From Alangreenwoodia sp964438605 (GTDB lineage Bacteria; Bacillota; Clostridia; Peptostreptococcales; Anaerovoracaceae), in the NCBI GenBank assembly GCA_964438605.1, contig CAYTKT010000002.1, positions 27,564 through 91,563 of the forward strand: a DNA stretch of 64,000 nt, written 5' to 3'. The stretch's first letter is position 1. Each line of letters opens with the position of its first letter. The translations under genes were made by a program, and so were the position numbers. The notes below the pieces were generated by a model. It was not told where the DNA came from and made no database searches. It saw only the letters and a program-made list of their open reading frames with translations. Positions 9,122 to 17,589 of the stretch are shown piece by piece.

Positions 9122-10294
9122 TTAGTGATGGAAAAGTCTCAGTCCTGTAAATGCCATGGCGATATGATACATATCACACGTTTCAATAACATGATCATCA
9201 CGGATAGAACCGCCCGCCTGGGCAACGTATTCTACACCGCTTTTATGTGCCCGCTCGATATTGTCTCCGAACGGGAAAAATGCGTCAGAGCCAAGAGAAA
9301 CACCTTTCATCGTGGCGAGCCACTCTTTCTTTTCCTTGGCCGTCAACGGTTCAGGCTGACGCGTAAACACTTTCTGCCATTCGCCGTCACGCAGTACATC
9401 GTCGCAGAATTCCGAAATATATACATCGATTGCATTATCACGGTCGGCGCGTCTCACGTCCTCCTTAAATGGCAGAGACATGACTTTCGGATTCTGTCTC
9501 AGATACCAGACATCCGCCTTATTTCCAGCCAGTCTCGTGCAATGGATTCTCGACTGCTGGCCGGCACCGATGCCGATAGCCTGTCCGTCTTTTACGTAAC
9601 ATACAGAATTTGACTGTGTATATTTCAGCGTAATCAGCGCAATCAGCAGATCCCGCTTTGCCTCATCAGGAATATTCTTGTTTACCGTAGGAATATTTTC
9701 AAGAAGCGCTTCGTTGATCTCCGCATTATTCCTGGCCTGTTCAAACGTAATACCGAACACATCTTTCGTTTCCTGTGCCTCAGGGACGTATGACGGATCC
9801 ATCTTCATCACGAGATAAGAACCCTTTCTCTTTCCTTTCAGAATTTCCAGCGCTTTTTCGGAATAAGACGGTGCAATAATACCGTCGGAAACTTCTCTTG
9901 CAAGGAAGCTCGCCGTTTGTTCGTCACATTCGTCAGAGAGTGCGACAAAATCACCATATGACGACATTCTGTCAGCGCCTCTCGCTCTGATGTATGCCGT
10001 CGCAATATCAGTCAGCTCGATACCTTCAACGAAATAAACTTTTTTCAGCGTCTCGTCGAGAGGAACAGCGACTGCCGCGCCCGCCGGGCTGACGTGCTTA
10101 AACGATGCCGCTGCCGGAAGACCTGTCGCCTTTTTCAGTTCTGTGACAAGCTGCCAGCTGTTAAACGCATCCAACAGATTTATGTATCCCGGTTTGCCGT
10201 TGAGCACCTCAAACGGAAGCTCTCCCTTCTTCATGAAGACTTTTGCCGGCTTCTGATTTGGATTGCAGCCATATTTCAATTCGAGTTCTTTCAT
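9122..10294 (-). CDS. Stand-alone AICAR transformylase (PurH transformylase half)
   Basis: The enzyme transfers a formyl group from 10-formyl-tetrahydrofolate to AICAR (ZMP), the penultimate step of IMP synthesis. The 390 residues start directly in the transformylase fold (ELKYGCNPNQKPAKV) and contain KHVSPAGAAV, the substrate-binding Lys-His segment, RARGADRMSSYGDFVALS, GIIAPSYSEKALEIL, YTQSNSVCYVKDGQAIGIGAGQQSRIHCTRLAG and a C-terminal GSIRDDHVIETCD. The IMP cyclohydrolase (MGS-like) domain present in bifunctional PurH is absent, so cyclohydrolase must be encoded elsewhere. An in-frame GTG overlaps the AGGAGG site, an ATG at 10300 is 3 bases from it, and the ATG at 10294 is 9 bases away and preferred. 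A ZTP riboswitch upstream fits control by its own substrate. Confidence 0.9.
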   Translation of the reverse strand: MKELELKYGCNPNQKPAKVFMKKGELPFEVLNGKPGYINLLDAFNSWQLVTELKKATGLPAAASFKHVSPAGAAVAVPLDETLKKVYFVEGIELTDIATAYIRARGADRMSSYGDFVALSDECDEQTASFLAREVSDGIIAPSYSEKALEILKGKRKGSYLVMKMDPSYVPEAQETKDVFGITFEQARNNAEINEALLENIPTVNKNIPDEAKRDLLIALITLKYTQSNSVCYVKDGQAIGIGAGQQSRIHCTRLAGNKADVWYLRQNPKVMSLPFKEDVRRADRDNAIDVYISEFCDDVLRDGEWQKVFTRQPEPLTAKEKKEWLATMKGVSLGSDAFFPFGDNIERAHKSGVEYVAQAGGSIRDDHVIETCDMYHIAMAFTGLRLFHH

Positions 10295-10334
10295 CTTCAT
10301 CACCCTCCTGTTTGTTCTGACAGTATCAAGTCAA

Positions 10335-10523
10335 TCACTTGTCTAAATCGCTCAAATTAAGCGGAATCAATGCTTTAATCGGTTCCGATGCTTTGAAAGC
10401 ATCAAACTCAGACTGTCCGAAAACTAATTTTCGCGGGTCATCATTCTCCACTTTCGTTTTTGAATCAATCGCAAAATCATTTTCGGAAATCATTTTATTT
10501 TTCGTTTTTGACATCGGATTCAC
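10335..10523 (-). CDS. Small hydrophilic ORF in the riboswitch leader
   Basis: A 62-codon frame (or 59 from the internal ATG) lies between the ZTP riboswitch and the AICAR transformylase, ending about 40 bases before it. It starts at a GTG with AGAGGA 4 bases upstream, or at an ATG three codons later. The product is charged (KTKNKMISENDF, SKTKVENDD) with no recognised domain, signal or membrane segment. It could be a real small protein controlled by ZMP/ZTP or an accidental frame in a long leader. Confidence 0.3.
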   Translation of the reverse strand: MNPMSKTKNKMISENDFAIDSKTKVENDDPRKLVFGQSEFDAFKASEPIKALIPLNLSDLDK

Positions 10524-10611
10524 GCTGTCCTCTATCTTAAAAATTGACTTTTGAGTTATCGGACAAGCTTCTCCGTCTTCGTCCTTTTAGTTTGCAATTC
10601 TTTTGTTTCCG

Positions 10612-10665
10612 AATCCTCTATCAAGCCCGGACTAAAAGTCCGTTCATTTCAGGCTTGACGGGATT
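10612..10665 (-). other. Nested hairpin in the AICAR transformylase leader
   Basis: Three stacked stems: AATCC (10612-10616) with GGATT (10661-10665), TCAAGCC (10621-10627) with GGCTTGA (10652-10658), and CGGACT (10628-10633) with AGTCCG (10637-10642) around a three-base loop. No T run follows on the minus strand, so it is not an obvious terminator. It may be a second regulatory or mRNA-stabilising element. Confidence 0.45.
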
Positions 10666-10832
10666 TGGAAAGCATAACTAAAATGGATTCAAAAGGAACG
10701 TAAGATGAGCGTTTTTTCGTAGATGGCTTGGCACTTCCTTTTTCTGTTCGCTCGGATTTATCTGAATTATCAATTTTCTTATTTTATCATGTCTGCCGTG
10801 ATTTCAATATCGTTTTTTTTCTCCGGCAAAAA

Positions 10833-10877
10833 CACAAAAAAGCCGACAATCCGGGGAAATTGCCCAGACGGTCGGCT
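10833..10877 (-). terminator. Intrinsic terminator of the ZTP riboswitch expression platform
   Basis: On the minus strand the stem GCCGAC.../...GTCGGC (10871-10876 with 10842-10847) encloses part of the conserved aptamer strand and is followed by TTTTTTGTG. The terminator stem uses the same bases as the 3' half of the aptamer, so ligand binding and termination are mutually exclusive, the usual arrangement for this class. Confidence 0.8.
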
Positions 10878-10932
10878 CTGCTTCTCAATTATACTTCATG
10901 TGGTCAATTCCACTTCCGTCAGTCGTATAACC
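10861..10932 (-). promoter_or_regulatory. ZTP/ZMP riboswitch (pfl motif)
   Basis: Read on the minus strand, the order is GGTTATAC, then ACTGACGG, a GTGG...CCAC hairpin followed by ATGA, then GTATAATT closing the first stem, and after a short linker GCCGACCGTCTGGGCA. This is the order and conserved sequence of the pfl aptamer, whose hallmark 3' strand is CCGNCUGGGCA. The class senses AICAR monophosphate and triphosphate, which build up when 10-formyl-tetrahydrofolate is short, and it usually controls purine and one-carbon genes. The nearest gene downstream is AICAR transformylase, about 540 bases away. Confidence 0.88.
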
Positions 10933-11103
10933 GAAAATTATATTAACATCTCAGAAATAACTTTTCAAGTGTTTTCACGATAATTTTCACGAATATTCAT
11001 CTCATGTTCCTGCTTTAGAATCGTGATCGTGAAGTTAGCCGAACTCTCATGCCACAGCCTTAATTCCGGCTTCGGACAAGTACACCGGACGCCTGAAACA
11101 TAA

Positions 11104-11677
11104 TCAATGCCAACAATCCGAGTTCCCTCCTCCAGGCCGGAATCTATTTTTCAAAGGCTTCCAAGTACCTCCGCACAGTTCGGTGTAATCACCGCCGATC
11201 GGTGAATCTGCCGAAGCAATGTCGATATCCGAAAACTGCATCGGCAATATTTCACCAAAGGCATCTGTTTTTGCTGCAATCTGTATTCCGTCAGTCAATT
11301 TCCCGGACGAAACAGGTTTTTCGTCGATTTGAAGATCTGTGTTCTTTCTTTCTCTGCCGCCTCCAACAGACAACCACGCGACATCATCTGCGCTGCGCCG
11401 ATTTTTATTAGCAACAGTTCTCCGTTTATTCGCATTGCTTTAAAAATCCGACGAATCCGTGCCTGTCAGATCACGATCCGGCGGCATCAGTGGACGCTTT
11501 GGAAGAATCTGCATCGTTCGGCGCCGCCGTGATCTCTGTCTGACCGCACGCCGTTAAAAACAGGAGTGTCGCTGAAAGAATGAAACTCACGGTAATTCTC
11601 AACAAACGTCTCCGCCAGTTCCCCGTTCGGCTCCTCCCATTTTTGTTTGATGTATAAACTATTTTTCTTTTCTCCAT
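11104..11677 (-). pseudogene. Decayed lipoprotein gene
   Basis: The first 68 codons (11677-11471) encode a clear lipoprotein signal: basic start, RRRLLR, hydrophobic core, and a LTAC lipobox with Cys at about 45, then a short Thr/Asp/Ser linker ending in TGA. Beyond it, coding-like sequence continues in a different frame (11373-11104, with IDEKPVSSGKLTDGIQIAAK and FSDIDIASADSPIGGDYTEL), separated by stops. This suggests a once longer lipoprotein broken by frameshifts. Alternatively the 68-residue piece is a functional mini-lipoprotein. The domain could not be identified. Confidence 0.45.
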
Positions 11678-11786
11678 TCATATCTGCACTCCCAAGAATC
11701 TGCTTCTCGCTGCGGGGCGCCTGACCGGCGTCTCACAGCAGATCAGCCACACAGCGTGAAAAAGCTTTAACAAAGTAACGATCTGA

Positions 11787-11954
11787 TCACCCGGCAGACG
11801 TCAGCGATGCTGCCGGCGCCTGTGCGGGAATTGCTGCAACCGTAGAAACATCCACTTGCACAAAGTTTTCCCCTGCCGCATATACTCCACAGCACACGGC
11901 GGATATAACGACACAGACAAGCATTATCAAAAAGAGACATCGTTTTCCTTTCAT
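11787..11954 (-). CDS. Small exported peptide, 55 residues
   Basis: The ORF begins MKGKRCLFLIMLVCVV and continues to a likely signal-peptidase site (GVYAAGE). It leaves a mature tail of about 28 residues rich in Val/Ala/Pro/Ser. The ribosome binding site is weak (AGGCAGGG about 8 bases upstream). It sits just upstream of the decayed lipoprotein and on the same strand. It could be a real secreted peptide or the N-terminal remnant of a larger secreted protein. Confidence 0.4.
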   Translation of the reverse strand: MKGKRCLFLIMLVCVVISAVCCGVYAAGENFVQVDVSTVAAIPAQAPAASLTSAG

Positions 11955-12171
11955 AACCAAGCCCTGCCTTTCCTGCCTCTTTTACGTGAACTAAACTGCT
12001 CTGTTCTCTTGAAATCATTCCGCAGGTCGTTTAAGCGCTGATAATCGACATATCATTTCTGCTTTCCGAATCCTTTGTTACGTATATATAACACCACAAA
12101 TCCGTTTTGTGTGACAGATTTCTGAAAAAAATTAAGAATTATCACGTTCCATCATTGAAACTGCTGCAAAA

Positions 12172-12699
12172 TTATTTCTTCCCGCGGATTTCTTCAATCA
12201 GACTGTCTACATCGGTATCCCACAGACCTTCTCTATTCTTTTTCGACAAAGCCAGATATAAGTCCGCGTTAAATGAAACGGATTCAAGTTCTTCCAGCGT
12301 CAGCTCACGGGCGACTTTTGCGGGACTTCCCATAATCAGGGAATTGGGTGGAAATTTCTTTCCTTTCGTAATCAGTGAGCCGGCCGCAATCAGCGTGTTG
12401 TCGCCGATCTGCGCACCGTCCATGATGATGCTGCCCATGCCTACGAGAACATTATTTCCAATCGTCGCGCCGTGAATAATGGCGCCGTGACCGAGACTTA
12501 CCCGCTTTCCGAGTGTTACCGGCTGTTCGCCGTGAATGACGCAGCAGTCTTGTATATTGCTCTCATCGCCAATCGTCACCTTGACGGAATCGCCGCGAAC
12601 GACCGCGTTATACCAGATGCTTACATTTTCCCCGACTTCGATATCGCCGATGGCTTTTGCGCCTTCCGCCGCAAAAGCGAATTTCTTCAGATTATCCAT
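12172..12699 (-). CDS. Gamma-carbonic-anhydrase-like hexapeptide-repeat protein
   Basis: The 175 residues form a left-handed beta-helix with the hexapeptide pattern (VSIWYNAVVRGDSVKVTIGDESNIQDCCVIHG, VSLGHGAIIHGATIGNNVLVGMGSIIMDGAQIGDNTLIAAGSLI). Three His residues at the metal-ligand positions (CVIHGE, GHGAIIHG) are visible, followed by PPNSLIMGSPAKVARELT and a C-terminal helix. The family includes Cam/CaiE/YrdA trimers; many members have unproven carbonic anhydrase activity. AAGGAGA lies 5 bases before the ATG. It follows etfA on the same strand after 180 bases and may be independently transcribed. Confidence 0.88.
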   Translation of the reverse strand: MDNLKKFAFAAEGAKAIGDIEVGENVSIWYNAVVRGDSVKVTIGDESNIQDCCVIHGEQPVTLGKRVSLGHGAIIHGATIGNNVLVGMGSIIMDGAQIGDNTLIAAGSLITKGKKFPPNSLIMGSPAKVARELTLEELESVSFNADLYLALSKKNREGLWDTDVDSLIEEIRGKK

Positions 12700-12880
12700 T
12701 TCTTCTCCTTTTCCCGGGAAATTTGCGTCCCGCTTGTATTGCTTTTTTCCAGGCAGTTAAACCGTATTTAATCTCCACTGAATGAAATTAAACCGCACTT
12801 ATCGTCATTTCATATGCTTATCTTGTCCAGAGCCGGCAAACCTCATTGACTTGTCCAAAACTGTCAAAACGTATTTTCCC

Positions 12881-14071
12881 CTATTCCAGTCCGTCAAGCG
12901 CATTGAGAATCGCCGGAATCACCTTGTATAAGTCGCCCACAATTCCATAATCAGCCACTTCAAAAATCGGAGCGCCTTCATTTTTATTGATCGCGACGAT
13001 ACATTTTGACTCCTGCATTCCCGCAAGATGCTGAATTGCGCCGGAAATGCCGCAGGCTATGTAAAGATTCGGCTTAACCGTAGTGCCCGTCTGACCCACC
13101 TGATGACTGTGCGGAATCCATCCGGCATCAACAGCTGCTCTGCTGGCTCCGACGACACCGCCGAGACGCGCCGCCAGTTTTTTTACCAGTTCAAAGCCTT
13201 CCGGTCCGCCAAGTCCGAGCCCCCCGGAAACGATAACATTAGCGTCTGTCAGAGAAACCTGTTCTCTCATTGACTTTACGACTTTAATCACGCGTTCTCT
13301 CAGTTCGTCCTCCTCAAAGCTGACTTCAAGTTCCACCTCTCTGGCGAGATGCTTTCTGTCATACTTCGCCTTTTCCATGATTCCCGGACGCACGGTAGAC
13401 ATCTGTGGTCTATGCTTTTCACAGACGATCGTCGCCATCAGATTTCCGCCGAAAGCCGGCCGCGTCTGCATCAGTTTTCCATCTTGTGGATTAATCTCAA
13501 GTTTCGTGCAATCAGCCGTCAGTCCCGTACCGCACTTAACCGCGATGCTCGGTCCCAGGTCTCTGCCGATATGCGTCGCACCAAGCAGCAGAATTTCAGG
13601 CTTGTATTTCATAACAGCCTCGTAAATGACTTTCGTATATGCGTCCGTCGTATACGTTCTCAGTTCCGGCGCATCCGCATAATAAATCGTATCGGCGCCA
13701 TAACAGCTGATCTCGTAAATCATCTGATCTATATTTTCACCACACAAAATGACGCCCAGTTCGCAGCCCAGCTGGTCTGCAAGGCGCCTGCCCTCGCCCA
13801 TCAGTTCGATTACGACAGGCATCAGCTTGTTTCCGCGCTGCTCCGCAAAAACCCAGACATCATGATATTCCGAAATATCGACGCTGCTGCCCGTGCTGTC
13901 GTCCACTTTTTCAAGCGCTCCAAAACGGCAGACTTCAAGACAGGCGCCGCATTCCGTACACGCCGGACCGATTTCCGGCAGTTTGCCCGACATTTTTATC
14001 GCTTCAAAAGGACAGCTTCTGGCACAAAGCGAGCATCCCCTGCAATTTTCTTGAATTACTTTTATCGACAT
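12881..14071 (-). CDS. etfA: Electron transfer flavoprotein alpha subunit with N-terminal 2[4Fe-4S] ferredoxin domain
   Basis: Residues 1-55 carry two Cys clusters, CRGCSLCARSCP and CTECGACLEVC, enough for two [4Fe-4S] centres. The EtfA fold follows, ending in the FAD domain with GASRAAVDAGW, HQVGQTG, SGAIQHLAG and APIFEVADYG. The length of 396 residues matches ferredoxin-fused EtfA such as CarE of the caffeoyl-CoA reductase complex of Acetobacterium. It is the last gene of acyl-CoA dehydrogenase-etfB-etfA, 17 bases after etfB. The complex is expected to couple NADH oxidation to both enoyl-CoA reduction and ferredoxin reduction in the cytoplasm. The acyl-CoA substrate cannot be told from sequence. 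Confidence 0.93.
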   Translation of the reverse strand: MSIKVIQENCRGCSLCARSCPFEAIKMSGKLPEIGPACTECGACLEVCRFGALEKVDDSTGSSVDISEYHDVWVFAEQRGNKLMPVVIELMGEGRRLADQLGCELGVILCGENIDQMIYEISCYGADTIYYADAPELRTYTTDAYTKVIYEAVMKYKPEILLLGATHIGRDLGPSIAVKCGTGLTADCTKLEINPQDGKLMQTRPAFGGNLMATIVCEKHRPQMSTVRPGIMEKAKYDRKHLAREVELEVSFEEDELRERVIKVVKSMREQVSLTDANVIVSGGLGLGGPEGFELVKKLAARLGGVVGASRAAVDAGWIPHSHQVGQTGTTVKPNLYIACGISGAIQHLAGMQESKCIVAINKNEGAPIFEVADYGIVGDLYKVIPAILNALDGLE

Positions 14072-14088
14072 TTATGGCACCCTTTCTC

Positions 14089-14877
14089 TTAAATTATATG
14101 TTTTTCCATCAATTTAGAAACGAGCGTCTGCGCCATTTCATTGACTGTGCCGGAAAGCATCTCGCCCCGGCCCTTTGGCGGCGGCGTAAAGCTGCGGAAC
14201 ACTTTCGTCGGACTGGCGTTAAGCCCGCAGTTCTTAATATCCAGTTCTACATCTTTTTCATCCCAAACGGTGATTTCCTTACGGTATGCCTCTTCGATCC
14301 CGATAATCGTCATGTATCTCGGTTCGTTCATCTCCTTGACAGCCGTAAGAACACACGGACGCTGAACCTCCAGGATCTCGTACCCGTCTTCAAGCTGACG
14401 CTCGACGATGACCGTCTTTTCACGGATCTCTCGGATATTCTGAACGTATGTCGCAATCGGAAGACCCAGACGCTGCGCCAGCTGCGGCCCCACCTGGGCC
14501 GTATCGCCGTCAATCGCCTGTCTTCCCGCAAAAATGAAGTCATAATCGCCGATTTTGCTGACGCCGTAGGCCAGCGTCGTGCTCGTCGAACAGGTATCCG
14601 CGCCGCCGAATGCCCGGCTGCTGAGCAGAAACGCACGGTCTGCACCCATCGCCAGACATTCCCTGAGAGCATAAGACGCCTGAACAGGACCCATAGACAG
14701 GACGTCCACCTCTGTGTCCGGATGCTCGTCCTTAATTTTAAGAGCCGCTTCAAGCGCGTTGGCATCGTCCGGATTCAGAATACTCGGCACGCCGTCACGC
14801 ATCAGTGTTCCTTTAAGCGGATCGATTTTGATCTCCGTCGTATCGGGAACCTGTTTTACACAAACGATAATTTTCAT
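14089..14877 (-). CDS. etfB: Electron transfer flavoprotein beta subunit (bifurcating type)
   Basis: The 262 residues show the EtfB start MKIIVCVKQVPDTTEIKID, LNPDDANALEAALKIKDEH, VLSMGP and the nucleotide/flavin-binding stretch AGRQAIDGDTAQVGPQLAQRLG. The DGDTAQVGP form is the one associated with a second FAD in electron-bifurcating ETFs rather than AMP. AAAGGAGG precedes the ATG. It lies between the acyl-CoA dehydrogenase gene and etfA in one transcription unit. Confidence 0.94.
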   Translation of the reverse strand: MKIIVCVKQVPDTTEIKIDPLKGTLMRDGVPSILNPDDANALEAALKIKDEHPDTEVDVLSMGPVQASYALRECLAMGADRAFLLSSRAFGGADTCSTSTTLAYGVSKIGDYDFIFAGRQAIDGDTAQVGPQLAQRLGLPIATYVQNIREIREKTVIVERQLEDGYEILEVQRPCVLTAVKEMNEPRYMTIIGIEEAYRKEITVWDEKDVELDIKNCGLNASPTKVFRSFTPPPKGRGEMLSGTVNEMAQTLVSKLMEKHII

Positions 14878-14915
14878 ATTTGAAAATCCTCCTTTTTATT
14901 TGCCGAATACCTGAT

Positions 14916-16058
14916 TTACCGACCGAATATCTGACCGGAAATGACCATCTGCTGAATCTGGCTCGTACCCTCGTAAATCGTAAAGACACGGCAGTCCCGG
15001 TAGAGACGCTCGATCCGAAATCCGCGCACGAAACCATATCCGCCGTGAATCTGAAGCGCCTTTGCCGCCACTTCATTACAGATTTCGGACGCATAATATT
15101 TCGCCATGGAACTGGCCATCGTGCAATTCTGCCCGCTGTCTTTCGTGACGGCCGCATCGTAAACAAGTTCTCTTGCCGCTTTCACTTTTGTTGCCATGTC
15201 GGCAATCATAAATGCGATGGCTTGATGCTCGTACAAATATTTCCCGAACTGTTTGCGCTCTTTCGCGTATTTGACCGCTTCGTCAAGACAGGCCTGGGCG
15301 ACGCCCACCGACTGGGCTGCAACACCGATACGTCCGATATCGAGACACTTCAGCGAATCTTTAAACGCTTCGCCGACATCACCGAGGATATCGTCCTGAT
15401 GAACGCGGACATCCTCAAGAATAATATCGCTGGTGGCACACCCGACAAGACCGAGTTTTTCTTCTTCCTTGCCGACGCTGACTCCTGGCAGCGTCATGTC
15501 TACAATAAAAGCGGTAATGCTGTTTTTTCCATTAGGGCGCTTGCCCGTATTCGCATAGATCACCGCATAATCAGCAAACGGCGCCATCGTAATAAACGTT
15601 TTTCTGCCGTTTAAAATCCAGTAATCTCCATCCTGAACGGCTGTTGTCTTCATATCTCCAGCGTCCGAGCCGCCGCCCGGCTCAGTTAATCCGAAAGGGA
15701 TTACGATGTCGCCCTGGACGAGAGGACGCAGATATTTTTGTTTTTGCTCCTCTGTGCCTGCGATTAAAATCGGCATTCCGCCCAAGGAATTTGGCGAGCT
15801 GACATACAGACTGCCCACCGCGCTTACCCTTGCAAATTCTTCAATCGTAATTGCATATGCTAAATGATCGGAACCCTGACCGCCGTATTTCTTCGGGACC
15901 TTAATCCCGTAAAAGCCGGTTTTCGCCATCTTCTTCTGAAGTTCCACGGGAAAAACTCCGCTGTCCTCCACTTCATCAAGAATTTCAGGCGTCAGTTCCT
16001 TTTCCGCAAAGTCTCGTGCCAACTTGCGGATCAGCTGATACTTCTCTGACAACTGCAT
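14916..16058 (-). CDS. Acyl-CoA dehydrogenase (enoyl-CoA reductase partner of ETF)
   Basis: About 380 residues, cytoplasmic flavoprotein. Signatures: FGLTEPGGGSDAGDMKTTA, RKTFITMAPFADYAV, the flavin/tetramer segment RKQFGKYLYEHQAIAFMIADMA, LQIHGGYGFVRGFRIERLYRDCRV, and the catalytic-base region IYEGTSQIQ. The frame extends 48 codons upstream, but GGAGG lies 6 bases before the ATG at 16058 and the extra residues are AT-rich non-conserved sequence, so 16058 is the start. In clostridial bifurcating complexes this subunit reduces crotonyl-CoA or related enoyl-CoA. The gene order with a ferredoxin-fused EtfA resembles carCDE. Confidence 0.93.
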   Translation of the reverse strand: MQLSEKYQLIRKLARDFAEKELTPEILDEVEDSGVFPVELQKKMAKTGFYGIKVPKKYGGQGSDHLAYAITIEEFARVSAVGSLYVSSPNSLGGMPILIAGTEEQKQKYLRPLVQGDIVIPFGLTEPGGGSDAGDMKTTAVQDGDYWILNGRKTFITMAPFADYAVIYANTGKRPNGKNSITAFIVDMTLPGVSVGKEEEKLGLVGCATSDIILEDVRVHQDDILGDVGEAFKDSLKCLDIGRIGVAAQSVGVAQACLDEAVKYAKERKQFGKYLYEHQAIAFMIADMATKVKAARELVYDAAVTKDSGQNCTMASSMAKYYASEICNEVAAKALQIHGGYGFVRGFRIERLYRDCRVFTIYEGTSQIQQMVISGQIFGR

Positions 16059-16202
16059 TGAAAACCTCCAATGTATCATAATAAAATATACTAAATAAAT
16101 TATACAATATATCTTTGCAAAATGGATGAATATTTTTATTTTTTCTCGAAATTGACAGACATCCTTTTCTATTGCCTCCAAAAATCCAGTTTTCAGCCAC
16201 AT

Positions 16203-16674
16203 TGATTCCCCAAATAATCCTTATTTTATTTCAAAAAATGAAAAATGCGGCAAACGACCGGCATAACTGGCAGGAACTGTACACTTTCTCTTTCGCGCAC
16301 TCTGCGCACAATGAATAATGCTGAATTTTCTAACAGGTAATACGACATTTTCCCTTTCCCGCGGAAGAATAATGCGGTACATAGTTAAAGAACTTAAAAA
16401 CATACGATTCTGCAACAGTATAAAAGTGATATAATAATTTTTATAGATATAAAGCATTAAAACTGCTGAAGCAATCCGAAACGGTTCCAAATAACGGGAC
16501 AGACAGGGAATATCCAGAATTTCAGAACTGTTTTGAACAAATTGAGATAGTTTACCGTAATTTATTATTGTTTGTAATCAACATGTATAATTTTTGCCGC
16601 TGAAAAAACGGATTTCCGCATCAGTCAAGACATCCGAAACAGCGCGGCAGCAACAGATCGGAGTGTGAGTAATA
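16203..16674. other. Divergent spacer before the two-component system
   Basis: AT-rich and gene-free. It separates the minus-strand acyl-CoA dehydrogenase operon from the plus-strand regulator genes. A TATAAT (16586-16591) upstream of the response regulator is a plausible -10 box, but no good -35 lies at the right distance. Confidence 0.35.
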
Positions 16675-17589
16675 TTGAAAATATTAGTCGTTGAAGACGA
16701 AAGAGACATGAATTACCTGATCGTTAAAACATTGAAAAAGAAAAATTACAGCGTGGATGCATGTTATGACGGGGAAGAAGCGCTCCTTTACCTGTCAGGC
16801 GCACAGTATGACGCGGTCGTACTTGACGTGATGCTGCCAAAGCTTGACGGCTACGAAGTGCTTCGGAAGCTGCGCGAAAAAGATCTGGACACTCCCGTCC
16901 TGTTCCTGACAGCCCGTGATGCGGTAGCAGACAGAGTGAAAGGTCTTGACCTCGGCGCAGACGATTATCTCGTCAAACCTTTTTCGTTTGACGAACTGCT
17001 TGCACGCATCAGGGCGATTACGCGCAAACGCGCCGGCAGCCGCAGCAATCTGTTTTCAGCCGGCGGCCTTTCTCTCGATATTGAAAGACGCACGGTTACA
17101 CGGGATGGGACAGAGATCACGCTGCTGCCAAAGGAATTTACGATTCTCGAATATATGATACGAAATCAGGGCGTCGTTCTGTCCCGTGAGCAGCTTGAAA
17201 ATCAGATTTGGAATTATGAATATTCCGGAAGCTCAAACAATATCGACGGATATATCAGCCGGCTGCGCAAAAAAATAGACAGCGGCTATGAAGATAAGCT
17301 GATCCATACGATTCGCGGCGTGGGATGGGTGCTTCGGGTAGAAAATAAAAAGATGGAAGTTGATCCGGACGCGCTAGAAGAATACGCACAGTCCGCACCG
17401 GCGGATGCAGACTGTCACAAAGTTAATGGCACTCCAGTACAACCAGCCCAGAACAATAAAAATAAGGCGATAACGAATCAAAAGAATCGGAATTTATTTC
17501 AAGTGAATCAAAACAATAAAACATCGGAATTGACGAATCTGAGCGGTAAAAAAACCGGATATTCGGGCCGGAGAAAGGAGCTGCCATGA
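16675..17589 (+). CDS. OmpR/PhoB-family response regulator with a long C-terminal extension
   Basis: Residues 1-120 form a receiver domain (KILVVEDERDM, acceptor Asp in VVLDVMLPKLDG, FLTARDA, DYLVKPFSFDELLARI). Residues 128-222 form a winged-helix DNA-binding domain (LLPKEFTILEYMIRNQGVVLSREQL, IDGYISRLRKKID, IRGVGWVLR). About 80 extra residues follow, rich in Asn, Gln and Lys and probably disordered, which normal family members lack. The start is TTG after a GGAG site. The stop overlaps the ATG of the kinase gene, so the pair is translationally coupled. The extension ends in the kinase ribosome binding site region, so it may be a read-through of former spacer. Confidence 0.92.
   Translation: MKILVVEDERDMNYLIVKTLKKKNYSVDACYDGEEALLYLSGAQYDAVVLDVMLPKLDGYEVLRKLREKDLDTPVLFLTARDAVADRVKGLDLGADDYLVKPFSFDELLARIRAITRKRAGSRSNLFSAGGLSLDIERRTVTRDGTEITLLPKEFTILEYMIRNQGVVLSREQLENQIWNYEYSGSSNNIDGYISRLRKKIDSGYEDKLIHTIRGVGWVLRVENKKMEVDPDALEEYAQSAPADADCHKVNGTPVQPAQNNKNKAITNQKNRNLFQVNQNNKTSELTNLSGKKTGYSGRRKELP

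Noticed and set aside
8928..9122. 64-codon frame overlapping the AICAR transformylase terminator
   Set aside because: It spans the strong terminator hairpin, and its only start lies at the transformylase stop without a ribosome binding site.
12881..16058. Long antisense frames opposite etfA, etfB and the acyl-CoA dehydrogenase
   Set aside because: They mirror high-GC codon use on the true strand, lack ribosome binding sites and show no domains. The same holds for antisense frames over polC, pepF, tsaB, capA and gltX.
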